Shown: positions 1-8,273 of the stretch, in pieces
Numbering within the stretch: the stretch's first letter is position 1
Layout: every line of letters starts with the position of its first letter
Assembly (NCBI RefSeq): GCF_001556045.1
Contig: NZ_LSIC01000014.1
Location: 4,790 to 68,789 of the forward strand
Direction of reading: 5' to 3'
Length of the DNA stretch: 64,000 nt
From: Bradyrhizobium sp. CCH5-F6
GTDB taxonomy: Bacteria > Pseudomonadota > Alphaproteobacteria > Rhizobiales > Xanthobacteraceae
Program-made: the position numbers and the translations under genes
Notes under the pieces: model-generated
Seen by the model: the letters and a program-made list of their open reading frames with translations, nothing else
Database searches by the model: none
Told to the model about the DNA's origin: nothing

Positions 1-251
1 GCGAGAATCCGAACGCGGCCGTGCCGGTCGACCTGGTGACGACCTCGGCCAGCGGCCTCGACCCGAACGTCTCGCCGGAAGCGGCGCAATTCCAGGTGCC
101 CCGCGTGGCGAAGGCGCGGAATCTGCCTGAAGATCAGGTCAAGCAGCTCGTGACCGCCAACACCGAAGGCCGTCTGCTCGGCCTGCTCGGCGAACCCAGG
201 GTTAACGTTCTCGCGCTGAATCTCGCGCTCGATCGCATGGCCGCGAAGTAG
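1..251 (+). CDS. kdpC: K+-transporting ATPase subunit C (KdpC), C-terminal part
   Basis: The gene runs in from the left edge of the window; the readable frame starts at base 3 and gives about 82 residues ending in a TAG stop. The segment contains the KdpC-type stretch around [15 protein letters not shown], then [16 protein letters not shown], and a typical C-terminal helix. KdpC is the single-span subunit that stabilises ATP binding by the KdpB pump in the high-affinity potassium transporter KdpFABC of the inner membrane. The kdpD sensor starts 40 bases downstream on the same strand, the usual gene order. The N-terminal membrane anchor lies outside the window. Confidence 0.9.
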   Translation, partial: ENPNAAVPVDLVTTSASGLDPNVSPEAAQFQVPRVAKARNLPEDQVKQLVTANTEGRLLGLLGEPRVNVLALNLALDRMAAK

Positions 252-291
252 CAGTCTAGGCTCGTGGCGCGCAGATGATTATATTGGCGAG

Positions 292-3015
292 ATGGTCCGA
301 GAGCGCCGCGATCCCGAACAACGTCCCTCTCCCGAGGCGCTGCTGGAAGCTGCGCGGCGGGAGGAAGGTGCGACCGGCAAGCTGAAGATCTTCGTCGGCG
401 CCGCTCCCGGCGTCGGCAAGACCTACGAGATGCTGCAGAGCGCCCATGCCAAGCGCAAGGCCGGCGTCGATGTCGTCGTCGGGTTCGTCGAAACCCATGG
501 CCGCGCCGAGACCGAGGCTCTGGTCCGCGGTCTCGAAGTGATCCCGCGCAAGCGGTTCGACTATCGCGGCCAGACCGTCGAGGAGATGGATCTCGATGCG
601 GTGATCGCGCGCCGGCCGCAGATTGCGCTCGTCGATGAGCTCGCCCACACCAATGCGCCCCTTTGCCGCCATCCCAAGCGCTATCTCGACGTCGAGGAGC
701 TGCTCTCCCGCGGCATCGACGTTTACACCGCCGTCAACATCCAGCACATCGAGAGCCTGAACGACGTCGTCGCGCAGATCACCCATGTCAGGGTGCGCGA
801 GACCGTGCCGGATTCGGTGTTCGACCGCGCCGACGCCATCGAGCTGATCGACCTCACCCCCGACGATCTGATCCAGCGGCTGAAGGAGGGCAAGGTCTAT
901 GTGCCCAAGCAGGCCGAGCGGGCGCTTGAGCACTATTTCTCGCCGGGCAATCTGACCGCCCTGCGCGAGCTCGCGCTGCGGCGGACGGCCGAGCGGGTCG
1001 ACGAGCAGCTCCTCACCCACATGCAGGCGAATGCGATTCCCGGGCCCTGGGCCGCGGGTGAGCGCATCCTCGTCTGCGTCAGCGAGGATCCGCGCGCGGC
1101 CGGCCTCGTGCGCTACACCAAGCGACTGGCCGACCGGCTGCATGCGCCGTTCACCGCGATCTCGATCGAGACGCGGCGATCCCTGCAATTGTCCGACGAG
1201 GAGCGCGACCGGCTGGCCGACACGCTGCGGCTAGCGGAATCGCTCGGCGGCGAGGCGCTGACCATCCCTGCCGTCGGCCGCCGGATCGCCGACGACGTCG
1301 TCAATTTCGCGCAAGGCAACAACGTCACCCAGATCGTGATCGGCAAGTCGACGCGCTCGCGCTGGTTCGAGATGACGCGCGGCTCAGTGGTGCATGATTT
1401 GGTGCGTCGCGCCGGCAACATCAGCGTTCACGTCATCCCCGGCGATGAACTGTCCGCGGAAGCGGCGCCCAAGACGGCGGTGCAGACTGCTGCGCGATCC
1501 GAGCCGTTCGATCCGCTGCCCTATTTCAAGGCGCTGGGCATCGTGTTGATCGGCCTCGGCGCCGCGCAGCTCATCCAGCCCCGTTTCGGCATCGAGAACG
1601 TCGACCTCGTGCTGCTGACGGCGGTGGTCGCGGTCGCTGTCCGTTATGGCCTGTGGCCGTCGCTGCTGGCGACGGTCGCCGCCTCGCTGTCCTACAATTT
1701 CTTCTTCCTGCCGCCGATCTACACTTTTACGATCACCGACCCGACCAACGTCGCCGCCTTCGTGCTGTTCATGGTGGTGGCGATGATCGTCTCCAATGTC
1801 GCGGCGCGCGTGCGTATCCAGGCCGACACCGCGATCGGCCGGATCAGGATGACCGAGCAGCTCCATGCCTTCAGCCGCAAGCTCGCCGGCACCGCCACGC
1901 TCGACGACGTGCTGTGGGCGACCGCCTACCAGATCGCGTTGATGCTGAAGGTGCGCGTGGTGCTGCTGCTGCCGGACGAGGGCCTGCTCACGGTGAAGTC
2001 CGGCTATCCGCCCGAAGATGAGCTCGACCAGGCCGATCTTGCCGCCGCCAATTGGGCCTGGAGCAACGATCGCCCCGCCGGCCGGGGCTCGGACACGCTG
2101 CCGGGTGCAAAGCGTCTGTTCCTGCCGATGCGCACCGGGCGCGGCCCGATCGGCGTCATCGGCATCGACAACGACCGCACCGGCCCGCTGCTGACGCCGG
2201 ACCAGCGCCGGCTGCTCGACGCGCTGGTCGACCAGGGCGCGCTCGCGATCGAGCGCGTGCTGCTGGTCGAGGACATGGACCGCGTCAAGCGCACCGTCGA
2301 ATCCGAGCGGCTGCGCTCGGCGCTGTTGACCTCGATCTCGCATGACCTGAAGACGCCGCTCGCCTCCGTGCTGGGCGCGGCTTCCACAATGCGCGATCTC
2401 GCCGGCGCGCTGTCCGACACCGAGAAGCGCGATCTGCTCGCCACCGTGATTGACGAATCCGAGCGGCTCAACCGCTTCATTGCCAATCTGCTCGACATGA
2501 CCAAGCTCGAATCCGGCGCCATCGTGCCGAATACCGCGCTTCACGATCTCGGCGAGATCGTGGGCAGCGCGTTGCGGCGCGCCAGCAAGATACTCACGGC
2601 GCACAAGATCGAGCTGGTGCTGGCCGCCGATCTGCCGATGCTTCAGCTCGATGCCGTGCTGTTCGAGCAGGTGCTGTTCAATCTGCTCGACAATGCAGCC
2701 AAATACTCGCCGCCCGAGACCACGATCTCGATCAGCGGTCGGCGCGACCGCGGACATGTCTTGCTCCAGATCGCGGACGAAGGAGCCGGCATTCCGCCCG
2801 ACGAGCTCGAGAGCGTGTTCGACAAGTTCTATCGCGTGCAGAAAGGCGATCACGTCCGTCCCGGCACCGGGCTCGGCCTCGCCATTTCCCGCGGCTTCGT
2901 CGAGGCGATGCGCGGCACGATCTCTGCGGCCAACCGCAGCGAGCGGAGCGGCGCGGTCATCACCATCCGCCTGCCGGTTCCGGCAGAGAGCCACGCATTG
3001 GATACCGCCGCATGA
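292..3015 (+). CDS. kdpD: Osmosensitive K+ channel sensor histidine kinase KdpD
   Basis: At 907 aa this is full length for KdpD, the membrane sensor kinase that controls kdpFABC by phosphorylating KdpE. The N-terminal KdpD domain carries a Walker A motif (GAAPGVGKT, about residues 36-45) and a Walker B-like LVDELAHTN. A universal-stress-like domain follows (about 250-370), then four closely spaced membrane segments (about 410-510) and a GAF-like region. The kinase core has an H-box SISHDLKTPL with the phospho-accepting His near residue 684, an N-box FNLLDNAAKYSP, and G boxes DEGAGIP and GTGLGLAI. Its stop overlaps the kdpE start as ATGA, so the pair is probably translationally coupled. Nothing looks degenerate. 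Confidence 0.96.
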   Translation: MVRERRDPEQRPSPEALLEAARREEGATGKLKIFVGAAPGVGKTYEMLQSAHAKRKAGVDVVVGFVETHGRAETEALVRGLEVIPRKRFDYRGQTVEEMDLDAVIARRPQIALVDELAHTNAPLCRHPKRYLDVEELLSRGIDVYTAVNIQHIESLNDVVAQITHVRVRETVPDSVFDRADAIELIDLTPDDLIQRLKEGKVYVPKQAERALEHYFSPGNLTALRELALRRTAERVDEQLLTHMQANAIPGPWAAGERILVCVSEDPRAAGLVRYTKRLADRLHAPFTAISIETRRSLQLSDEERDRLADTLRLAESLGGEALTIPAVGRRIADDVVNFAQGNNVTQIVIGKSTRSRWFEMTRGSVVHDLVRRAGNISVHVIPGDELSAEAAPKTAVQTAARSEPFDPLPYFKALGIVLIGLGAAQLIQPRFGIENVDLVLLTAVVAVAVRYGLWPSLLATVAASLSYNFFFLPPIYTFTITDPTNVAAFVLFMVVAMIVSNVAARVRIQADTAIGRIRMTEQLHAFSRKLAGTATLDDVLWATAYQIALMLKVRVVLLLPDEGLLTVKSGYPPEDELDQADLAAANWAWSNDRPAGRGSDTLPGAKRLFLPMRTGRGPIGVIGIDNDRTGPLLTPDQRRLLDALVDQGALAIERVLLVEDMDRVKRTVESERLRSALLTSISHDLKTPLASVLGAASTMRDLAGALSDTEKRDLLATVIDESERLNRFIANLLDMTKLESGAIVPNTALHDLGEIVGSALRRASKILTAHKIELVLAADLPMLQLDAVLFEQVLFNLLDNAAKYSPPETTISISGRRDRGHVLLQIADEGAGIPPDELESVFDKFYRVQKGDHVRPGTGLGLAISRGFVEAMRGTISAANRSERSGAVITIRLPVPAESHALDTAA

Positions 3016-3701
3016 GCGCTGCTCCGATCAAGGTCCTGGTCATCGACGACGAGCCGCCGATCCGCAAATTGCTGCGGATGGGGCTGACGACGCAAGGCTA
3101 TGAGATCCTGGAGGCGTCGAACGGCAAGACCGCGCTGGAGAAGCTCGAGGAGGGGCCGGCGCTGATCATCCTCGATCTCGGCCTGCCCGACGTTCAGGGG
3201 CATGAGCTGCTCCGCACCATCCGCGCCCGCAACGAAGGCGTGCCGATCGTGGTACTGTCGAGTCGCGGCGACGAGGCCGGCAAGGTCCAGGCGCTCGATC
3301 TCGGTGCCGACGACTATCTAACCAAGCCGTTCGGAATGGAGGAGCTTCTGGCGCGCCTGCGCGCTGCGCTGCGCCACCAGCTCCAGGTCAAGGGCGAGCG
3401 CCCGGTTTTCCGTACTGGCGATCTCTCGGTCGATCTCGTCCGCCGCATCGTCAAGGTCGGCGATCGTGACGTGAAGCTCTCGCCGAAGGAATATGACCTG
3501 TTGCGCGTGCTGGTGCAGCATGCCGGCAAGGTGCTCACCCACCGCTTCCTGCTTCGGGAGCTCTGGGACGAGTTGACCGACGCGCAATATTTGCGCGTCT
3601 ATGTCCGCCAGCTCCGCCAGAAGATCGAAGCCGATCCGGAACGGCCGCAATATGTATTGACGGAGACAGGGATCGGTTACCGGCTGAAGGCGGGGGATTG
3701 A
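3012..3701 (+). CDS. kdpE: Two-component response regulator KdpE
   Basis: This 229-aa protein belongs to the OmpR/PhoB class. Its N-terminal receiver domain has the acidic pair D12/D13, phospho-acceptor D55 in LIILDLGLPD, and conserved K105 in YLTKPF. The C-terminal winged helix (about 130-229) contains LSPKEYDLLRVLVQHAGKVLTH and the RVYVRQLRQKIE recognition region. It is the cognate regulator of KdpD and activates kdpFABC when potassium is limiting. The 4-base ATGA overlap with kdpD fixes the start. The downstream stretch holds a palindromic repeat, so this is probably the last gene of the kdp operon. Confidence 0.95.
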   Translation: MSAAPIKVLVIDDEPPIRKLLRMGLTTQGYEILEASNGKTALEKLEEGPALIILDLGLPDVQGHELLRTIRARNEGVPIVVLSSRGDEAGKVQALDLGADDYLTKPFGMEELLARLRAALRHQLQVKGERPVFRTGDLSVDLVRRIVKVGDRDVKLSPKEYDLLRVLVQHAGKVLTHRFLLRELWDELTDAQYLRVYVRQLRQKIEADPERPQYVLTETGIGYRLKAGD

Positions 3702-3709
3702 GTCTCACT

Positions 3710-3815
3710 GTTATTCCGGGGCGCGCGCCAGCGCGAGCCCGGAATCCATTTCTCCGCCCGTCGCGCTCGGCATGATGGATTCCGGGCTCGATGCTTTGCA
3801 TCGCCCCGGAATGAC
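3710..3815. repeat. Palindromic intergenic repeat, gtcattccggg type
   Basis: The element starts with gttattccgggg and ends with the near inverted complement ccccggaatgac. Two inner copies of the cggaatcc / ggattccgg motif lie between, so the whole 106 bases can fold into a long branched hairpin. It sits between the convergent kdpE and ku genes. A second copy of the same family is at 7512-7599. It may serve as a bidirectional transcription terminator; that role is inferred. Confidence 0.75.
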
Positions 3816-3825
3816 GGTTGGGTTG

Positions 3826-4710
3826 TCACCCCGCCTTCCTCTGCCGCGCGGTCGACCGGTGCGTCTTCTTCGCAGCGCGCTGCCGCCCCGTCGCGCGTCG
3901 CGCATGCGGCTTCGCCGCCGTCTTCTTCCCGCCGCGGCCCTTCAGACTCTGCTTCAGCGCGTCCATCAGGCTGACGACGTTGCTCGGCCGCTCCTCGGGC
4001 TCCGGCAGCTCGATCTTCTTGCCGCTGGCCTTGCGCTTCACCAGTGCCTTCAGGGCGTCCTCGTACTCGTCCTTGAATTTGCGGGGATCGAAATGCGCCG
4101 CCTTGGTCTGCAGGATGTGGCCGGCGAGCTCGACCATGTCCTTGGTGATCTTCGGGCTCTTGATCTCGTCGAAGAACTGGTCCTCGTCGCGCAGCTCGTA
4201 GGGGAAACGCAGCGTGGTGCCGAGCAGGCCCTTGCCGAGCGGCTCGATCGCCATGACGTGCTCGCGGTTGGTCAGCACGATCTTGGCGAGCGCCACGCGG
4301 TCCTGGTCCTTCATGGCGTCGCGGATCACCGCGAAGGCATCGACCGCGGCCTTGCCGTCCGGCGCGATGTAATAGGGGTGATTGAGATAGCGCTGGTCGA
4401 TCTCCTCGCTCGGCACGAAGCTCTCGATGTCGATGGTGTGGTTGCTCTCGATCTGGACTGCTTCGAGCTCCTCCGGTTCGATCTCGACATATTTGCCCTT
4501 GCGCAACTCGTAGCCGCGGCCTTTCTGGTCGCTCTCCACGATGTCGCCGGTCTCGGCATCGATCATCTGCTGCTTGAGCCTGTTCCCGGTCTCACGGTTG
4601 ATCAGGTGAAACCGCGTCTTCTCCGCCGCCGTGGTCGCCGGATAGAGCACGACCGGGCAACTGACCAGCGACAGCTTCAACGTTCCCTTCCAATAGGCGC
4701 GCGGGGCCAT
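3826..4710 (-). CDS. ku: Non-homologous end-joining protein Ku
   Basis: This 294-aa Ku homodimer protein binds DNA double-strand ends and recruits LigD. The beta-barrel core is recognisable from MAPRAYWKGTLKLSLVSCPV through the central TRFHLINRETGNRLKQQ segment and PDGKAAVDAFAVIRDAM to the SPKITKDMVELAGHIL helices. The C-terminal tail (from about residue 245) is very rich in Lys, Arg and Ala, as in extended bacterial Ku proteins. The frame stays open to 4914, but the ATG at 4710 has a GGAG Shine-Dalgarno six bases upstream and begins at the canonical Ku N-terminus. It is divergent from ligD, with 116 bases between the two starts that hold paired promoter-like elements. Confidence 0.93.
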   Translation of the reverse strand: MAPRAYWKGTLKLSLVSCPVVLYPATTAAEKTRFHLINRETGNRLKQQMIDAETGDIVESDQKGRGYELRKGKYVEIEPEELEAVQIESNHTIDIESFVPSEEIDQRYLNHPYYIAPDGKAAVDAFAVIRDAMKDQDRVALAKIVLTNREHVMAIEPLGKGLLGTTLRFPYELRDEDQFFDEIKSPKITKDMVELAGHILQTKAAHFDPRKFKDEYEDALKALVKRKASGKKIELPEPEERPSNVVSLMDALKQSLKGRGGKKTAAKPHARRATGRQRAAKKTHRSTARQRKAG

Positions 4711-4739
4711 TCCATTCTCCAGCGTTTTCAAGGCGTTTT

Positions 4740-4772
4740 GGAACCCCAACCGTCCGATCGGGTTTTGGTTCC
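4740..4772. promoter_or_regulatory. Interlocked divergent EcfG-like promoters for ku and ligD
   Basis: On the plus strand GGAAC (4740-4744) is followed after 16 bases by GGTT (4761-4764), pointing to ligD. On the minus strand GGAAC (4772-4768) is followed after 16 bases by GGTT (4751-4748), pointing to ku. The two promoters are nested in one near-palindrome. The alphaproteobacterial general-stress sigma factor EcfG recognises GGAAC-N16/17-CGTT with the last TT best conserved; both copies fit with one mismatch. Predicted 5' leaders are about 30 bases for ku and 55 for ligD. Promoter activity is inferred. Confidence 0.6.
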
Positions 4773-4826
4773 GGGCGGGACTTTGGCCGTGATAGGCTCG
4801 ATGGCGAAAGAGAAGCGGGACCGATC

Positions 4827-7497
4827 GTGCTGCAAAAACTCTCCACGTATCGAAAGAAGCGGGACTTCGAGAAGACGCCCGAACCATCGGGCAAGACCGC
4901 AGTGGTGCCATCAAAACAGCGGCGCTTCGTGATCCAGAAACATGATGCGACCAGACTGCACTACGATCTCAGGCTCGAATTTGACGGCGTGTTCAAGTCC
5001 TGGGCGGTGACGAAGGGGCCCTCGCTCGATCCGCAGGACAAGCGGCTGGCCGTCGAGGTGGAAGACCATCCGCTCGACTATGGCGATTTCGAAGGGACGA
5101 TTCCGGAAGGGCAATATGGCGGCGGCACGGTGATGCTGTGGGACCGCGGGACCTGGGAATCGGAAGATCCGGAGGCCGGTTTCAAGAAGGGCGACCTGAA
5201 GTTCACCCTGCATGGCGAGAAGCTGCAGGGGAGCTGGGTGCTGGTGCGCATGCGCAACGACCGCACCGGCGGCAAGCGCACCAACTGGCTCCTCATCAAG
5301 CATCGCGATGAATATGCCCGCGAAGGCGCGGACAACGACATTCTCGACCAGGACAGGTCCGTCGCCTCCGGCCGCGCGATGGAGCAGATCGCCGAAGGCA
5401 AGGGCCGCGCGCCGAAGCCGTTCATGCTGGCCAGGGGCCCCAAGGGCAAGGCCGATGCCGTCTGGCAGTCCAACCGTTCCGAGGAGACGAAAGGGCGCAC
5501 GGTGAAGCCGGCGCCGCGGATCGCGTTGAAGGCCGGCAGGGCGGCGAAGAAGACGGCCACGCCGGCAACGAAGGCCAGGAAGGTCTCGGAGATGCCGGAC
5601 TTCGTCGCGCCGCAGCTCTGTACGCTGGTCGAACGGCCGCCGTCCGGCGAGGGCTGGTGCCACGAGATCAAGTTCGACGGCTATCGCGTCCAGCTCCGGG
5701 TCGAGGACGGCGAGGCGACGCTCAAGACGCGCAAGGGTCTGGACCGGCAAGTTCGCCTCCATTGCCAAGGAGGCGAGCGCGCTGCCTGACGTGATGATCG
5801 ACGGCGAGATCGTCGCGCTCGACCATAACGGCGCGCCGAACTTCTCCTCGCTTCAGGCTGCGTTGTCCGATGGCAAGACCGATGATCTGATCTTCTTTGC
5901 CTTCGACCTTCTGTTCGCCGAAGGTCAGGATTACCGCCGGCTGCCGCTCGGCGAGCGCAAGTCGCAACTCAAGAAACTGCTGGAAACGCGCAAGCGGAAA
6001 TCGAGCGAGATCCGCTATGTCGAGCATTTCGAGAGCGGTGGCGATGCCGTGCTGCAATCAGCCTGCAAGCTCGAGCTCGAAGGCGTGGTGTCGAAGAAGC
6101 TGAACGCGCCGTATCGCTCCGGCCGTACCGAGAGCTGGGTCAAATCGAAATGTCGCGCGGGCCACGAGGTGGTGATTGGCGGCTACAAGACGACCAACGG
6201 CAAATTCCGTTCCCTGATGGCCGGCGTGCAGCGCGGCGATCATCTCGCCTTCGTCGGCATGGTCGGCACCGGCTTTGGCGCGGACAAGGTCAAGCGCATC
6301 ATGCCGGCGCTGAAAGCCATGGCGGCCAAGGAAAGCCCCTTCGGCGGCAAGAATGCGCCGAAGAAGACGCGCGAGGTGCACTGGCTGAAGCCGGAGCTCG
6401 TTGCAGAGATCGAGTTTGCCGGCTTCACGGCCGACGGCAATATCCGCCAGGCGGCGTTCAAGGGCCTGCGGCAGGACAAGCCTGCCGAGGAGGTCGAAGC
6501 CGAGACGCCCGTCGACACCGAGCTCGCCGAGCCCTCGCCGAACAGACGCGCCAAGCCGAAGTCCGCCAAGATGACGAAGGAGGCTGGCACTGCCCAGGTC
6601 ATGGGTGTCGTGATCTCCAAGCCCGACAAGGAGCTCTGGCCCGATGACGGCAATGGCGAGCCCGTAACGAAACTGGACCTCGCGCGATATCTCGAAGCCG
6701 TTGGCGAATGGATGATCGTGCATCTCAAGGGAAGGCCGTGCTCGCTGATCCGCGCCCCAGATGGCATCGAGCGCGAATCCTTCTTCCAGCGCCACGCCAT
6801 GCAGGGCACGTCGAACCTGCTGGAGCTCGCGCGAGTGTCCGGCGACCGCAAGCCGTATTTGCAGATCGACCGGATCGAGGGGCTCGCCGCCGTGGCGCAG
6901 ATCGGCGGCGTGGAGCTGCATCCCTGGAATTGCGCGCCTTACGCATACAACACGCCGGGCCGGCTGGTGTTCGATCTCGATCCTGCGCCCGAGGTCGAAT
7001 TCGCAGACGTCGTCGCGGCGGCCAGGGAGATGCGGCAGCGCCTTTCCGACATCGGCATGGACAGCTTTTGCAAGACCACGGGCGGCAAAGGGCTGCATGT
7101 GGTGGTGCCGCTGCTCCACGGCGCGCGCGACAAGGTGAGCTGGAAGGAGGCCAAGGCGTTCGCGCAGGGCGTCTGCCAATGGATGGCCGACGACGATCCC
7201 GAGCGCTATCTGCTCAACATGTCGAAGAAGCTGCGCAAGGGAAAGATTTTCCTGGACTACCTGCGCAACGATCGGATGTCGACGGCGGTGGCCCCGTTGT
7301 CGCCGCGGGCGCGCACAGGGGCCACGGTCTCGATGCCGTTGACCTGGTCGCAGGTGAAGAGCGATCTCGATCCGAAGCGCTATACGCTGCGCACCGTGCC
7401 GGGCCTGCTGGCGCGATCGAGGGCGTGGGAGGGTTATGACGATGCCGCGGTATCGATCAAGGCGGGGATCAAGAAGCTGGCGGGGAAGGTAAAGTAG
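4827..7497 (+). pseudogene. ligD: DNA ligase D (NHEJ polymerase-ligase-phosphoesterase), frameshifted
   Basis: All three LigD domains are present but split over two frames. Frame one (4827-5789, GTG start, 320 aa) has the N-terminal 3'-phosphoesterase (HDATRLHYDLRLE near residue 39, GTIPEGQYGGGTVML) and the ligase nucleophile Lys282 in EIKFDGYR. Frame two (5791-7497) has the rest of the ligase, the OB fold, and the C-terminal primase-like polymerase with DLDP metal-binding aspartates and TTGGKGLHV. Homologues read KGLDWT.KF at the junction; here CTGGAC runs straight into CGGCAAG near 5739-5751, which fits loss of one TGGAC from a tandem pair. ORF1 stops at TGA 5787-5789 and frame two has GTG at 5791 after an AAGGAGG about 17 bases upstream, so split translation is conceivable. 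An assembly error is also possible. Divergent from ku. Confidence 0.88.
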
Positions 7498-7511
7498 GAG
7501 CTTTCCCAAAC

Positions 7512-7599
7512 GTCATTCCGGGCTGCGAAGCGCAGACCCGGAATCCAGAGTTCGTGGCCCGAGATTCCGGGTTCGCGCGTAGGCGCGCCCCGGAATGAC
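7512..7599. repeat. Palindromic intergenic repeat, gtcattccggg type
   Basis: The outer arms gtcattccggg and ccccggaatgac are inverted complements, and an inner pair (acccggaatcc, gattccgggtt) gives a branched hairpin. It is the same family as 3710-3815. It fills the gap between ligD and the convergent DUF3309 gene and may end both transcripts. Confidence 0.75.
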
Positions 7600-7608
7600 T
7601 GCATCTGG

Positions 7609-7773
7609 CTAGATCCGTCCCATCAGAAGCAGGATCAGCAGGATGACGATGACGAGCCCGAGGCCACCGCCTCCGTAATAGCCGGTGCCATAGAACGGCC
7701 CGCCGCCGATGCCGCTGAAGCCGCCGAGCAGGGCGATGATCAAGATGATCAGAATAATCGTGCCGATTGACAT
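7609..7773 (-). CDS. DUF3309 family small membrane protein
   Basis: A 54-aa peptide starts MSIGTIILIILIIALLGG, continues through a Gly/Tyr/Pro-rich middle and ends in a hydrophobic LVIVILLILLLMGRI. The two hydrophobic stretches (about residues 4-17 and 39-51) flanking a GFYGTGYYGGGG-like centre match DUF3309, a short family common in Rhizobiales whose function is unknown to me. A strong GAGGAG Shine-Dalgarno lies eight bases before the ATG. An EcfG-like promoter (GGAAC-N16-AGTT) lies upstream at 7858-7834. The gene is divergent from the PHA-associated gene at 7954. Confidence 0.85.
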   Translation of the reverse strand: MSIGTIILIILIIALLGGFSGIGGGPFYGTGYYGGGGLGLVIVILLILLLMGRI

Positions 7774-7833
7774 GCGAATCTCCTCAGCCCTTCGTTGAAA
7801 GGGTCATTGCAACCTGTCCCGTCGTGCGAGGGC

Positions 7834-7858
7834 AACTTGCCGCAGGTCCTAAAGTTCC
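7834..7858 (-). promoter_or_regulatory. EcfG-like promoter of the DUF3309 gene
   Basis: Reading the minus strand, GGAAC (7858-7854) is followed by 16 bases and AGTT (7837-7834). This fits the general-stress consensus at the -35 box and at the TT of the -10 box. The expected transcript would have a leader of about 50 bases before the ATG at 7773. A separate inverted repeat (AAGGTTC, 10-base spacer, GAACCTT at 7877-7900) lies between this site and the divergent gene. Function is inferred. Confidence 0.4.
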
Positions 7859-7953
7859 CCCTTTGAAACACGGCCGAAGGTTCAACTTGCATGGAACCTT
7901 TGTTGGTGGGTCCGGCATGACTATGTGAGATCAGTCGCGAAAGGCCAGGGCCC

Positions 7954-8271
7954 ATGTCAGCACCGCTTGTCGTCTCCATTCCCCATCGCCTCGGCCGCGA
8001 GGAGGCAGCGCGCCGGCTCAAGACCGGGCTTGGCCGCGCTGCGGCAAGCATTCCCGTGATGCAGGTCGAGGAAGAGAGCTGGAGCGGCGACACGATGAAT
8101 TTCCGCATCCGCGCGCTCGGGCAGATCGCGAGCGGTCGGGTCGACGTCGCCGACGATCAGGTCCGCGTCGAGGTGGTGCTGCCCTGGCTGTTGCAGCGCT
8201 TTGCCGAGATGGCCCAGGCCACGATCAAGAAGCGCGGCCAATTGCTCCTGACCAAGGACGGCGGCAAGTAG
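7954..8271 (+). CDS. Polyhydroxyalkanoic acid system family protein
   Basis: This 105-aa protein matches the small family found in polyhydroxyalkanoate-producing proteobacteria (PHA_gran_rgn type). It begins with SAPLVVSIPHRLGREEAARRL, then an amphipathic region and a SWSGDTMNFRIRALGQIASGRVDV beta-rich core, ending in VEVVLPWLLQRFAEMAQATIKKRG. There is no signal peptide or membrane span. The family is thought to act at or near PHA granules; its biochemical role is not established. It is convergent with treY, whose stop lies two bases beyond its own. Confidence 0.8.
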   Translation: MSAPLVVSIPHRLGREEAARRLKTGLGRAAASIPVMQVEEESWSGDTMNFRIRALGQIASGRVDVADDQVRVEVVLPWLLQRFAEMAQATIKKRGQLLLTKDGGK

Positions 8272-8273
8272 CC

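Noticed and set aside
1384..2994. 536-aa open frame on the minus strand opposite kdpD
   Set aside because: Antisense shadow; kdpD has every expected motif.
4827..5789. Stand-alone phosphoesterase gene followed by a separate ligase-polymerase gene
   Set aside because: Naturally split LigD genes divide between domains; here the break falls inside the ligase domain next to its nucleophile and is repaired by one 5-base unit.
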